Source of the DNA: Pseudacidovorax sp.
GTDB taxonomy: Bacteria; Pseudomonadota; Gammaproteobacteria; Burkholderiales; Burkholderiaceae_C
Reading direction: 5' to 3'
Assembly (NCBI RefSeq): GCF_017991995.1
Contig: NZ_JAGOPN010000011.1
Span: forward strand, 154,342 to 218,341
Length of the DNA stretch: 64,000 nucleotides
Shown here one piece after another: positions 44,874 through 54,900 of the stretch. Positions within the stretch are counted from its first letter, which is position 1, and every line of letters starts with the position of its first letter. The notes under the pieces are model-generated. The model saw only the letters and a program-made list of their open reading frames with translations, was not told where the DNA came from and did not search any database. The translations under genes were made by a program, and so were the position numbers.

Positions 44874-44916
44874 GCCTCTCTCCCCTCGCGGAAGAGGGGG
44901 TGGGGAGAGGGGGCGC
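44874..44916. terminator. stable hairpin between convergent operons (REP-like)
   Basis: CTCTCCCCTC, a 6-base loop GCGGAA, then GAGGGGGTGGGGAGAG forms a long, nearly perfect stem in the 143-bp gap between two convergent operons. Similar 'CTCTCCCC...GGGGAGAG' blocks are scattered in many Proteobacteria as intergenic repeats. It may serve as a bidirectional terminator. There is no U-tract. Confidence 0.6.
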
Positions 44917-44960
44917 ATCCATCGGCCCCCTTCGGTCAAAAGCCGCCCCAGCTCTCCGCC

Positions 44961-45278
44961 CTATTTCGACGCCCCCACCGCCGCATAGCGGAAGGTCGCC
45001 ATGCCCCGCGCCACGGTCCGCCCCTGCGCATCGCGCAACTCGGCCTCGCAGAAGCACACCGACCGTCCGCCACCGGTCGCCTGGGCCTGGGCCTGTGGCG
45101 AATCCCCCGGCACGCCGCTGAACATCAGCTGCATGTCGATGGCCGCCAGCGGGCGGCGAACATCGTCCAGCCGGCTGCGGGCCGCGCGGGCCAGGGCGGC
45201 ATGCAGCAGCACGGTGCTGCGCAGGGCGTCGTCGCCTGCCGCGCAAGCCTCCACGTCGCTGCCGGCACCGGCGCTCAT
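44961..45278 (-). CDS. short hot-dog thioesterase-like protein
   Basis: This 105-residue protein, with the C-terminal half 'GGRSVCFCEAELRDAQGRTVARGMATFRY', clearly matches the end of PaaI-type thioesterases (compare the gene at 47166: 'TDAGGRTVARAHGSFRY'). The N-terminal half ('LLHAALARAARSRLDDVRRPLAAIDMQLMFSG') is shorter than in the family, and the usual catalytic 'H-G-G' helix motif is missing, so it may be a truncated or non-catalytic hot-dog unit. ATG 45278 overlaps the upstream SDR stop. It is the last gene of the leftward operon. Confidence 0.65.
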   Translation of the reverse strand: MSAGAGSDVEACAAGDDALRSTVLLHAALARAARSRLDDVRRPLAAIDMQLMFSGVPGDSPQAQAQATGGGRSVCFCEAELRDAQGRTVARGMATFRYAAVGASK

Positions 45279-46093
45279 CGGCGGCTGGCCGCGGCAGCGG
45301 CGCTGAAGTCGCGCGGGCCGGTCAGCGCCAGGCCGCCGTCCACCGGGATGATGGCGCCGGTCACATAGCTGCCCCAGTCGCTGGCCAGCAGCATGGCCAT
45401 GCGGGCGATGTCCTGCGTCTGCCCCAGCCGGCGCAGCGGCACGCGCCGGGCCATGGCGGCCAGCGTGTCGTCGGTGGGCGCCAGGCGGCGCAGGCCTTCG
45501 GTGTCGGCGATGGGCCCGGGCACGATGGAATTGACGCGGATGCCCTGCGGGCCCCACTCCATGGCCAGCACCTGGGTCAGCATGTCCACGCCCGCCTTGG
45601 CCGCGCACACATGCGCCTGGAAGGGCGTGGGCGTGAAAGCCTGGCTGGCGGAGATCTGGATCACGCATGCCCCCGGCTGTCGCAGGTGCGCATGGGCCAG
45701 CCGGGCCACATGGAAGCTGCCCAGCAGGTCGATGTCCACCACCGTGCGGAAGGCATTGGGCGACATGTCCAGCACGCTGGCCAGGAAGTTGCCGGCCGCG
45801 CCGGACACCAGCACGTCGATGGGCCCGAAGCGGGCGGCCGCGGCTTCCAGCGCGGCCTGCACGGCCTCGGGCTGGCGCACGTCGGCCGCCTGGCCGAAGG
45901 CCTCGGCGCCTTTGGCTTCGAGCTGCGACACGGCAGTGGCCACCTTGTCGGCCGAGCGGCTGATGAGCGCGATGCGCGCACCGGCCCGCGCAAAGCCCTG
46001 CGCGATGCCGAAGTTGATGCCGGAAGAGCCGCCGGCCACGAAGACATGGCGGCCGGAGAAGTCGAACACGGGAGCGGCGGGGGATGCAGTCAT
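45275..46093 (-). CDS. SDR, 2,4-dienoyl-CoA reductase-like
   Basis: This 272-residue SDR has 'VFVAGGSSGINFGIAQGFA', 'DVLVSGAAGNFLASVLDM' (the 'SGAAGNF' variant of NNAG) and 'VVDIDLLGSFHVARLA'. The usual Tyr-x3-Lys is replaced by 'QAHVCAAKAGVDMLT'. That SDR variant, with G-AAGNF and no Tyr before the Lys, is the hallmark of the 2,4-dienoyl-CoA reductase branch. The function would be removal of double bonds from unsaturated acyl-CoA, consistent with the CoA ligase and isomerase nearby. Confidence 0.82.
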   Translation of the reverse strand: MTASPAAPVFDFSGRHVFVAGGSSGINFGIAQGFARAGARIALISRSADKVATAVSQLEAKGAEAFGQAADVRQPEAVQAALEAAAARFGPIDVLVSGAAGNFLASVLDMSPNAFRTVVDIDLLGSFHVARLAHAHLRQPGACVIQISASQAFTPTPFQAHVCAAKAGVDMLTQVLAMEWGPQGIRVNSIVPGPIADTEGLRRLAPTDDTLAAMARRVPLRRLGQTQDIARMAMLLASDWGSYVTGAIIPVDGGLALTGPRDFSAAAAASRR

Positions 46094-46132
46094 GGCAAAG
46101 GTCCTGTGGAAGGGCGTGGGCAGCGGGCTGCG

Positions 46133-47119
46133 CTACTCGGGCTTGAAGCCGATCTCGGCCAGCATCTTCTGGTCGCGCGCGAACTGCTCGCGGGCGAAGG
46201 CGGCATGGGCCTCGGGCGAACTCGGCTGCGGCACCATGTCGTACAGGTCGAGCTGGCGCAGGTAGGCCGGCGAGGCGGAAGCCGCGCGGAAGGCCTCGTG
46301 CAGCCGCTGCACCATGGGCGCAGGCAGCCGCTTGGGCGCGACCAGGCCGACGGGCGACTCGATCACGAAGTCGTGGCCCAGCTCGCGCAGCGTGGGCACG
46401 TCCGGATGGTTGGGCAGCCGCTGCGCGGTGAAGGTGGCCAGCAGGCGCACGCGCCCGCCCTGCACCTGGGCACCGAAGCCGGGATCGGAGTACACGTCCA
46501 GGTGGCGTCCGATCAGCGCCTGGAAGGCTTCGCCGCCGCCCTTGTAGGGCACCATGTTGAAGGAGGTGCCCGCCGAGCGAGCCAGGCGCTCGGCCGTGAT
46601 GCGGTTGATGCTGATGGCGCCCACGTTGCCCCAGCTGATCTTGCCGGGCCGCGCCTTGGCGTCGGCCATGAGCTCGTCGAAGCGCTTCCAGGGCGCATCG
46701 GCCGCCACGCACACGCCGGTGGTCAGGCCGAACAGGTTGCCCAGGTAGCTGAAGTCCTTGAGCGGATCCCAGTTCACCCGCTGCACCAGCGGGGCGCGGA
46801 TCACGGAGTTGTGGATCACGGCGATGGTGTAGCCGTCGGCCTCGTTCATCAGCGCCACGTTGGCCGTGCCCGTCACGCCGCCGGCGCCCGGATGGTGCAT
46901 GAGCACCACGGGCTGGCCGAGCTCGCGCGAGGCGGCCTCGGCCAGCGCGCGGATCACGGGGTCGAAGGAGCCGCCTGGCGGGAAGGGCAGCACCAGCTGG
47001 ATGGGGCGGCTGGGGTAGGGCGCATTGGCCCGGGCCGTGAAGGCCATCGGGACGGCACTCAGTGCGGCCAGGCCGGCGACGAGGCGCCGGCGGCGCGGCG
47101 AGGCGATGACGGTGGTCAT
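46133..47119 (-). CDS. Bug-family periplasmic substrate-binding protein
   Basis: This 328-residue protein has an Arg-rich signal peptide (SPRRRRLVAGLAALSAVPMAF, cleavage near ARA). Family motifs are 'YPSRPIQLVLPFPPGGSFD', 'HHPGAGGVTGTANVALMN' and 'FNMVPYKGGGEAFQALIG'. It is the third gene of the leftward ligase-thioesterase-Bug-SDR-hot-dog operon. It is the fourth Bug receptor of the window and again has no TctAB. Confidence 0.92.
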   Translation of the reverse strand: MTTVIASPRRRRLVAGLAALSAVPMAFTARANAPYPSRPIQLVLPFPPGGSFDPVIRALAEAASRELGQPVVLMHHPGAGGVTGTANVALMNEADGYTIAVIHNSVIRAPLVQRVNWDPLKDFSYLGNLFGLTTGVCVAADAPWKRFDELMADAKARPGKISWGNVGAISINRITAERLARSAGTSFNMVPYKGGGEAFQALIGRHLDVYSDPGFGAQVQGGRVRLLATFTAQRLPNHPDVPTLRELGHDFVIESPVGLVAPKRLPAPMVQRLHEAFRAASASPAYLRQLDLYDMVPQPSSPEAHAAFAREQFARDQKMLAEIGFKPE

Positions 47120-47165
47120 GGGTCGTGTCTCCTTCGTTGTGGTGGGGTCGGCAGGCAGTGCGCGG

Positions 47166-47612
47166 TCAGCGTGGAAGCGGCAGGTAGCGGAAGCTGCCAT
47201 GCGCCCGCGCCACCGTGCGGCCCCCGGCATCGGTGGCGACGGCGCGGCACCAGACCACCTGGCCATCGGTGGCCACCACCTGCGCATCGGCGGTGAGCGT
47301 GCCGTGGCCCGGCTCCAGGAAGCTGGTACTCAGGTTGAGCGTGACGGCGGTGCGCGCGAAGTCCACCTGCGAGACGGCCGCGCTGGCCATGGCCACGTCC
47401 AGCAGCGTGGACACCACGCCGCCATGCACGGCGCCGATGACATTGCCCAGCTCTTCGCGGGCGTCCAGGCTCATGCGTGCGCGGCCGCCCGCCGAGTGCT
47501 CGCGCCGCATCTGCAGCAGCGCGCAGAAGGGCACCCTGGCAAAGAGCTGGCGCGGATCGTCGCCCGTCACCGGGCGCGGACCGGCAACGGGGGCCTGCGG
47601 CGCGGCGCTCAT
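47166..47612 (-). CDS. PaaI family acyl-CoA thioesterase
   Basis: This 148-residue hot-dog thioesterase has catalytic region 'LGNVIGAVHGGVVSTLLDVAM' (H-G-G with Asp in the long helix), 'AVTLNLSTSFLEPGHGTLTA' and 'DAGGRTVARAHGSFRYLP'. It would hydrolyse medium-size or aromatic acyl-CoA. ATG 47612 overlaps the upstream CoA-ligase stop (ATGA). A ligase and a thioesterase in tandem could release CoA from dead-end thioesters. Confidence 0.9.
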   Translation of the reverse strand: MSAAPQAPVAGPRPVTGDDPRQLFARVPFCALLQMRREHSAGGRARMSLDAREELGNVIGAVHGGVVSTLLDVAMASAAVSQVDFARTAVTLNLSTSFLEPGHGTLTADAQVVATDGQVVWCRAVATDAGGRTVARAHGSFRYLPLPR

Positions 47613-49126
47613 GAGGCGGCGCGCGCCTGCTCGCGCAGCACGTTCTTGAGCACCTTGCCGGCGGCCGACAGCGGCAGTTGCGGCAGCACCGTCAGGCTTC
47701 GCGGGCACTTGTAGCCGGCCAGCCGCTCGCGGCACCAGTCGCGCAGTGCATCGAGCGTCGGTGCTTCGGTGCCCGGCCGGGCGACAACCACCGCATGCAC
47801 GTGCTCGCCCCAATGGGCATCGGGCAGTCCGATCACGGCCGCCTGGGCCACGGACGGATGGCTGCGCAGGGCGCCTTCCACCTCGGCGCAGTACACGTTC
47901 TCGCCGCCCGTGATGATCATGTCCTTGATGCGGTCGACGATGCGCAGGTAACCCTCGGCGTCCATGCAGCCCGCATCGCCCGTGCGGAACCAGCCGTCAC
48001 GGAAGGCCGCCGCGGTGGCCTCGTCGTTGCGCCAATAGCCGCGCGTGACCATGGGTCCGCGCACCACGATCTCGCCCACGGTGCCACGGGGCACAGGCTG
48101 GCCGCCTTCGTCGACGATCTCGATCTCGGCGCCCAGCCCGGCGCGGCCCACGGACTGCAGGCGGCCCGCGGCACGCGCCTCGGCCGAGCGGTGGTTGACC
48201 GGCAGGTTGATGCACACCGCGCCGGCCGTCTCGGTCAGGCCATAGGCCTGGAAGAACTCGGCATGCGGCCAGGCCAGCAGGGCCCGGTCGAGCAGGTCGG
48301 GCGGCATGGGCGCCGCACCGAAGGCGATGCGGTCCAGGCTGCGCACGCGCCGGGGCGCGAAGCCCGGCTCGTCCAGCAGGGCCTGCAGCATGGTCGGCAC
48401 CAGGATCACGTCGGTGATGCCGTGGCGCTCGATGGCCGCGAGCACATCGGCCGGCCGGAACTGGGCCATGGTGATGGCGCTGCCGCTGACCAGCGTCTGG
48501 CCCACCAGGCGGCCCAGGCCCGCCACGTGGAAGAGCGGCGCCACCAGCAACGACACCGACTCCGGCGCGTTGTTGAGCTCCGCACCGCGCGTCATCGACG
48601 CCGTCCAGAAGTTCGCATGGCTGAGCACCACGCCCTTGGCGCGCCCGGTGGTGCCGCCGGTGTAGAGCAGGCAGGCCACCGCATCGCCGCCGGTGCGGGT
48701 GTCGGGCACCGGCGGGCAGGTGGCGGCTTCGTCCGCCAGCGCCGCCAGGCGCAGCACCGGCACATCGAGGCCGTCCGGCATCGCGGACGCCAGGCCGTCG
48801 CCCACCAGCAGCAGCCGCGCGCCGCTGTCGGCCACCGCGTGGGCCACCTCGGCCGCCGACCAGCGCACGTTGAGCGGACAGGCCACGGCCCCCAGCCACC
48901 AGCAGGCATGGAGGGCGCGCACCAGCAGGTCGTCGTTGGGCGCCAGCAGGGCCACGCGATCGCCGGCCGCCACGCCGCGCCCGCGCAAGGCCGCAGCATG
49001 GTGCGCGACGTCGTCCAGCAGTTGCGCAAAGCGGTGCTGCCGCACGAAGCCGTCACCGACGTGGGTAAGGGCAATCTTCTCGGGATGTCTCTGCAGGGCG
49101 CGATGCAGGCCTTGGGTGAGGTACAC
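47609..49126 (-). CDS. AMP-dependent acyl-CoA synthetase
   Basis: This ANL ligase of about 505 residues has P-loop 'LLYTGGTTGRAKGVVLSH', A5 'FFQAYGLTETAGAV', 'WFRTGDAGCMDAEGYLRIVDR', hinge 'RIKDMIITGGENVYCAEVE' and A10 Lys in 'LSAAGKVLKNVL'. I place the start at GTG 49126, giving the usual N-terminus 'VYLTQGLHRALQRHPEKIAL'; the frame stays open to an ATG at 49231, but those residues do not look coding. It is the first gene of the leftward operon and is divergent from the response regulator. Confidence 0.9.
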   Translation of the reverse strand: MYLTQGLHRALQRHPEKIALTHVGDGFVRQHRFAQLLDDVAHHAAALRGRGVAAGDRVALLAPNDDLLVRALHACWWLGAVACPLNVRWSAAEVAHAVADSGARLLLVGDGLASAMPDGLDVPVLRLAALADEAATCPPVPDTRTGGDAVACLLYTGGTTGRAKGVVLSHANFWTASMTRGAELNNAPESVSLLVAPLFHVAGLGRLVGQTLVSGSAITMAQFRPADVLAAIERHGITDVILVPTMLQALLDEPGFAPRRVRSLDRIAFGAAPMPPDLLDRALLAWPHAEFFQAYGLTETAGAVCINLPVNHRSAEARAAGRLQSVGRAGLGAEIEIVDEGGQPVPRGTVGEIVVRGPMVTRGYWRNDEATAAAFRDGWFRTGDAGCMDAEGYLRIVDRIKDMIITGGENVYCAEVEGALRSHPSVAQAAVIGLPDAHWGEHVHAVVVARPGTEAPTLDALRDWCRERLAGYKCPRSLTVLPQLPLSAAGKVLKNVLREQARAAS

Positions 49127-49360
49127 GGTGCGGACGCTCGGGGCGGGTTCGTTCAGACGGCCCGAGCGTAGGCAGCGCCGGCGCCGCACCCAATGGCTGG
49201 ATCGGTCGGGGGCGTTGGCGAAACCTTCCAATCGGGCCGGTGCGTGGGAGCGGTGCCCAAGTACCCCTCGCCGCCAGCGAGGATGGCCGACCGGACGCAG
49301 GGTGCCCCCATGTCCATGGGGGTTCCACCTGCAAGCCTGACGCTAAGCTCGGGCCTGCCC

Positions 49361-50050
49361 ATGCCCAATCCGCCCCCTTCGCCGACCTCGCGCTGGCGCG
49401 TCGTCCTCCTCGAGGACGATGCAGACATCCGACGCTTCTTCGCCGACTGCGTTCGGGCGCATCCCGATCTGGCGCTGGCCGGCGAGTTCGGCCTGCTGGC
49501 CGACGCGCAGGCCTGGTTCCGGGATGCGGGCCAGGCCGACATCCTGCTGACGGACCTGGCACTGCCGGACGGCAATGCGCTGTCGCTCCTGCGCGAGGTG
49601 GCGCGCAGCCAGCCGGGGTGCGACGTGCTCGTCATCTCCGTCTTCGGCGACGAGGACACGGTGCTCGCCTGCGTCGAGGCCGGCGCCGTCGGCTACATCC
49701 AGAAGGACTCCACCCCGGCCGACGTGGCCCGCACCCTCGTGGAGATCAAGCAGGGTGCCTCGCCCATCTCGCCGATGATCGCGCGCAAGCTCCTGCTGCG
49801 GATGCGGCGTCCGGCGGACGAAGCACCGGCCGCGGAGCAGGGTGGCAGCCCCGGCCTGACGCCGCGCGAGGCCGAGGTGCTGGACCTGATCGCCCGCGGC
49901 TATTCCTATGCGGAGATCGCCCGGCTGCAGGGCATCACCAAGCACACGGTGCAGGGCCACATCAAGAACCTCTATGCCAAGCTCGCGGTGCATTCGCGCG
50001 GTGAAGCCGTTTTCGAGGCAGGCCGCATGGGCCTGCTGGGCGGGCGCTGA
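49361..50050 (+). CDS. two-component response regulator, NarL/LuxR type
   Basis: This 229-residue regulator has an N-terminal receiver domain (about 12-130) with acidic pocket 'LLEDDADIRRFF', phospho-acceptor Asp65 in 'LLTDLALPDGNALSLL', Ser/Thr and Lys in 'VLVISVFGDE' and 'GYIQKDS'. The C-terminal LuxR HTH (about 165-225) reads 'LTPREAEVLDLIARGYSYAEIARLQGITKHTVQGHIKNLYAKL'. It forms a pair with the histidine kinase 8 bp downstream. The TPS genes converge on this pair and are candidate targets. Confidence 0.92.
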   Translation: MPNPPPSPTSRWRVVLLEDDADIRRFFADCVRAHPDLALAGEFGLLADAQAWFRDAGQADILLTDLALPDGNALSLLREVARSQPGCDVLVISVFGDEDTVLACVEAGAVGYIQKDSTPADVARTLVEIKQGASPISPMIARKLLLRMRRPADEAPAAEQGGSPGLTPREAEVLDLIARGYSYAEIARLQGITKHTVQGHIKNLYAKLAVHSRGEAVFEAGRMGLLGGR

Positions 50051-50058
50051 GGCGAGCC

Positions 50059-51984
50059 GTGGGCCGGGCGCCGTTGTCATCGCTGGCGCTGTGGCTGCTG
50101 CTGGTGCTGACCGGCGTCGCCGCATCGCCGTGGGCCCATGCAGCCGGCGTGCAGACGCTGGACACGGGCGTGGTGGACATCCGTCTGGCGCGCGGTGGCA
50201 CCGAACAGGCCCTGCCAGTTCGACTGCCGTTGCATTGGGACGTCCTGCGCCCCCGCCAGGCCGGCTGGGCCGTGCTGCGTCTGCGCTTCCAGTCCGACAT
50301 GCCCGCTGGCGCCGAGTCGATGGCCCTGATGATCGGGCGCATCGGCAATGCCTACCGTGTGCGGCTCAATGGCGCGGTGGTGGGCGCCGCCGGCCGCATC
50401 GACCGCATCAACGACGGCTGGTCCAACAAGCGGCCCGTGCTGATCCTGCTGCCCGTCGCACAACTGCGGGCGGACAACGAACTGGAGATCGTCATCCGCG
50501 CCGACAGCAGCCGGCGCGCCGGCATCGGCGTGGTCCAGGTCGGACCGGAGCACACCATGCGCGTGGCGTGGGACGCCCAGGAATGGCGCCGCGTCACCCT
50601 GCCGCGCGCGGTGTCGCTGCTGTCGGCCATGATCGCCGCCTTCGCGCTGATGCTGTGGCTGCAGCAACGCGAACGCCTGTACCTGCTGGCGGCCGGCTGC
50701 GTGCTGCTGTGGAGCCTGCGCATCGCCACGCTGACCTGGGAAAGCGACCGCTTCGACTGGCACTTGTGGTTCCGCATCACGCTGCTGATCTTCTGGCTCG
50801 GATGCCTGATCACCTACCTGCTGGTGCGCAGCGTCTGGGAGCGGCGGCCCCGCGTGGAGTCGCGCCTCGCGTGGGCGCTGTTCGCGGCCGGCCCGATGGT
50901 CGCGGCATCCGGATGGTGGTTGCCGCCCCTTGTGGCCGCCAATGCCGTGACCGCGTGGATGGTCGCGCTCGTGACCGCCTGGCTGGCCCTGGCGCTGCAC
51001 CTGGGCTGGACGCTCTGGCGCGCAGGCGTCCGACCCGACAGCGCGCGCCTGTGGATGCTGGCCATGCTGCTCATCGGCTGGGCCAGCCTGGTGCGCGACG
51101 TCCTGCTGGCGCGGATCCTGGGAGCGGGCTACGAAGCACTGGGCTGGACCGTCCTGGCTGCGATGTTCGTGGACATCGCCGTGCTGTGCATCGCCGGGAC
51201 GCGGTTCCAGCAGGCACGCCGGCAGGTCGACCGCTTCCAGCAGTCGCTGCAATCGCGTCTGGCCGAGCGCGAGCGCGAGCTGGCCGTGCAGCACGCGCGG
51301 CTGCAGAGCCTGGAAGTGGAGCGGTCGGTGGCCGCGGAGCGCCAGCGCATCCTTCGCGACATGCATGACGGCGCCGGGGCCCACCTGGTGACGGCGATGC
51401 GTCAGATCGAAGGCGGCCAGGCATCCCGGGCGCAGGTCATGCAGACGCTGCGCGATTCGCTGGACCAGCTGCGCCTGTCCATCGACGCGCTGAACCTGCC
51501 GTTGGGCGACGTCAATGCCCTGCTGGCCAGCCTGCGCTTTCGCCTGCAAGGGCGCATCGAGGACGCCGGCCTGCAGCTGGAATGGTCGGTCCCCATGCTG
51601 CCGCCCTGGGCGGGCGCCACCGAAGCCGCCATGCGGCACCTGCAGTACATCCTGCTCGAGGCCATCTCCAACGTGCTGCAGCACGCCCGCGCCACCACGC
51701 TCGTCGTGCATGCCGAGGCGGAACCGACGGCGATCGCGCTGCGCCTGGAGGACGACGGCTGCGGCCTGGGCGAGGGACGCGGCAACGGGCTGGCATCGAT
51801 GGCGCAGCGTGCACGGCAGGCCGGCGTGGATCTGGCGGTCGCGCCCCGGCGGCCGGGCCCCGGCACCCTGGTCCGGCTGCGGCTGCCGGCCGCCGCATCG
51901 GGACCTGCGGCCGCGCCCGGCGCGGCGGCCAGTCCCGCGACGGAACGCGTCACTGCGTCTGCCGCACCTCGCCCTCGGGCGTGA
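50059..51984 (+). CDS. sensor histidine kinase (NarX/DesK-like, 7TM-type sensor)
   Basis: This 641-residue kinase starts at GTG 50059. It has a signal peptide, a periplasmic jelly-roll-like sensor region (about 30-185), about seven membrane segments (about 190-385), a coiled coil (about 390-425), a HisKA_3 domain with phospho-acceptor His436 in 'QRILRDMHDGAGAHLV' and a HATPase ('EAISNVLQHARATTLVV', 'LEDDGCGLGEGRGNGLASM'). This layout resembles the 7TMR-DISM kinases that sense carbohydrates or surface signals. Its stop overlaps the convergent tpsA gene by 35 bp. Confidence 0.9.
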   Translation: MGRAPLSSLALWLLLVLTGVAASPWAHAAGVQTLDTGVVDIRLARGGTEQALPVRLPLHWDVLRPRQAGWAVLRLRFQSDMPAGAESMALMIGRIGNAYRVRLNGAVVGAAGRIDRINDGWSNKRPVLILLPVAQLRADNELEIVIRADSSRRAGIGVVQVGPEHTMRVAWDAQEWRRVTLPRAVSLLSAMIAAFALMLWLQQRERLYLLAAGCVLLWSLRIATLTWESDRFDWHLWFRITLLIFWLGCLITYLLVRSVWERRPRVESRLAWALFAAGPMVAASGWWLPPLVAANAVTAWMVALVTAWLALALHLGWTLWRAGVRPDSARLWMLAMLLIGWASLVRDVLLARILGAGYEALGWTVLAAMFVDIAVLCIAGTRFQQARRQVDRFQQSLQSRLAERERELAVQHARLQSLEVERSVAAERQRILRDMHDGAGAHLVTAMRQIEGGQASRAQVMQTLRDSLDQLRLSIDALNLPLGDVNALLASLRFRLQGRIEDAGLQLEWSVPMLPPWAGATEAAMRHLQYILLEAISNVLQHARATTLVVHAEAEPTAIALRLEDDGCGLGEGRGNGLASMAQRARQAGVDLAVAPRRPGPGTLVRLRLPAAASGPAAAPGAAASPATERVTASAAPRPRA

Positions 51985-54900
51985 TGACGACGCGCGTGCC
52001 GCCCTTCTCGCCTTCGTAGATCACCACATCCTCGGTGTCGTCCACGGTCTCGCCGGCTTCCTCGCGGCCGGCGATCACCATCTCGCGCAGGATCCGGGCC
52101 CGGACGGCGTCGCGCTCGGCAGGCATCTCGGCCTGTTCCAGCTCGGCGGCCAGGATGCCCAGCGGCACCTCCAGCGGCGTGCGTGCGACACCGGGTGTGC
52201 CGTCGGGATTGGTGCTGGACTTCTTGACGGTCAACGCGCGCTGCAGGCCTTCCCAGAAGGGGTCGCTCTCGCCCTCGCCGTAGCCCAGGCCCTGCAGCGT
52301 GCCGAGCCCCTTGAACAGTGCCTGGCGCATGTGCGGCCCCATGTACTCGGTGGCCTGGTACAGCTCGGGGCCCACGGCCTGGGCATAGCCAGCCTCGGCG
52401 AGCACCCCGTCCTGCTCGCGGCGCGACTCGGCCTCGCGGAAGCGCTTCAGTCCACGCTCGCCCAGGGTCTCGCGCACCACGTCCTCCGCCGCCTGCGTCC
52501 ACTCGGCCAGCCCACCGTCCCCGCTGTCGTCGCGCACCACAGAAGCCGGCACGCCCGGCATGCTCGATGGTGCCGGCGGCCCCGGCTCGAACAGGGGGCG
52601 CGGCGGCGGTGGCAGATCGCTGGGCCGGGGCTCTGGGACCAGCGCAACGCCCGGCGCGGGCGCGGCCGGTACCGGGGGCGCGGTGGGCGCTGCCGCAGGC
52701 GCTGGCGCCGGCGTAGGTGAAGGCGCAGACGGCGGTGGCGCTGGAGATGGCGGCTGCGGAGCCGGGCCAGGGCCAGGGCCAGGGCCAGGGCCAGGGCCCG
52801 GAGGCGGAGGCGGAGGCGATGGCGGCGGTGGCGCGGGGGGCGGGACCTCCCTCACCCCATTCGACTGGCCAGGGGCGGTCGCCAGCTGCGGCGGCGTGGC
52901 TGCCGAGGCAGTCACCGTGGCCAGCGCCTCGGGCGTTTGGACCAGCACCCGGCGCAACTCGCTGACCGCCAGCGTGCGGGCCTCGGTCGAGCTGGAATTC
53001 AGGCCTTCGCGCTGGCCCTGCTGAGCCAGGGTGCTCACGGTCAGCACCTGGCGGCCGAAGCCGACGGCCCGGACGCCGGCCAGGCTCTCGTCGTAGCGCA
53101 TCGCCTCGGTGGACGCCGAGGTGCGCTCGGAGACCCTGCGGCTGCTGCTGTCGGGCAGCCGGAAGAAAACCTGGCCGTCCAGCAGCGCGCCGCTGGTGGT
53201 TTCGCTGAACTCGGATCGTCCTCCGCTGGCGGCACTGCTTTGAACCGGCGACCCCCGCAGCGTCAGCGTCGGATAGGCGATGGCATCGACACCGACGCCA
53301 TTCGTCAGTCCGCGCAGGTCCGCCATCGGCACGCTGCGCTCGACTTCGCCCGTGGTGCGGTCCACGTATTCGACGGTGGTGCCGTCGGCGCCCATGCGCC
53401 AGCCCCGACGTTCGTCCAGTCCGGGCTGCACGCTGAACTGCAGCTCCGGCCGTCCCGGCGCCACGGCGACCGTCGGCGGCTCGGCCGCCAGGACTGCCGC
53501 GGCGTTGGTCACCCGCCGACCGTCCGCGCCGTACACCTGCCGTGTCGCGGCATCCCCCGTGTCGACCAGGACACCGCCACTGGCCAGCACCTGCACCACG
53601 CTGCCGGAGGCCAGTGCCACCGTGGCGGCTTCACGTCCACTGGCGTCGAGGAAGCGCATCCGGTCGCTGCCGCCGCGCTCGACGATCACCCACCCGCCCT
53701 GGCTCAGGCCCTTCACGCTGTATTCCGTCGGCGGTGCCGTGTCGGTGCCCGACCGGGTCTGGGTGCCCACCGCGAGTGTCTGCACCACCCGGCCCGTGGC
53801 GTCGATGCGGCGCAGGGTATAGGTCTCGAAGACGGATCGGCTCTGCGACTCGGTATGCGTTTCGTCGGCCGCGGTGGTCGACGTGCTGACGCCGCTTTCC
53901 AGGCGCTGCACGGTGAGCACGACGTACTGGCCGTCGCCGGCCTGCGCCACATCGACCAGCGTGTGCTTGTCCGCCGAATCGCTGCTCTGCCACTGGAAGC
54001 CGCCGTTGCCGACCGGTCCTGCCGTGTTGGTGGACTGCCCGGTGCCGGTCAACTCGACGAGGCTGGATCGTTCGTAGGTGAATTCGCCCGTTTCGCGCAC
54101 GTCGACGCGGCCGTACTGCCTCAGGTCGGGGCCCTCCGCGGAATGGCCGCGTGCGTGCACGACTCGCGTCGCCGGTGGCAGGAGCACCTGCGCTGCCTCG
54201 ATGTCGATCAGCCCGCCGGTGGCCAGGGGTTGGCCCGCCACGGCAGTACCACCATCGGCCGCCACGTCCACCGACGGGGCCAGGCGCACGGTCTGGCCGG
54301 CCGAGAGCCGGATCGCGCCCGCATCGGCACCGGGCGTGCCCGACACGTCCAGCCGCGCATCGCCTTCCACGCGAAGTTCGCTGGCGGCGCGCGCCACGAT
54401 CTGCCCCGCCGCCCGAGGATCGGACAACGCCCTCACCGGCCCGGCCAGCCGGACGGTGTCCGCAAAGAAGCCGGCCGCCCCCCGTGGCGCCTCGATCTCT
54501 CCGGCCAGGTCGATGCGGCTGCCCACGGGCCCGGTGAGCGTGAATGTCATCTGTCCCAGCTGCGGGCTGGCGATGCTGACCTCGCGCGCCGCAGCGGCGA
54601 TCACCTGGCCGCTGGGGGCCTCGATGCGGCTGCCCTTTTCGCTGACGATGCGTTCGCGCGCGATGAGCCACACCTGGCCGCCTTCGCCGGCCGTGCGGGT
54701 GGTGATCTGCGCGCCATCCTGCAGCAGGATGCGGTTGGCATTCGGATTCAGCACGTCCACGCCGGACTCGCATGCGATGGCGTTGGCGCAGGCGAAGCGG
54801 TAGTTGCCGGCCAGGAAGTCCTCGTCGCGCAGTGCCAGCGTGGAAGTCACGAGCCCGGCCACATCCACCCGCGCACCGGCACCGAAGACGATGCCGTTGG

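Noticed and set aside
52760..52840. Possible CRISPR-like or minisatellite array
   Set aside because: The repeats are 6 bp with no spacers, in frame within tpsA.
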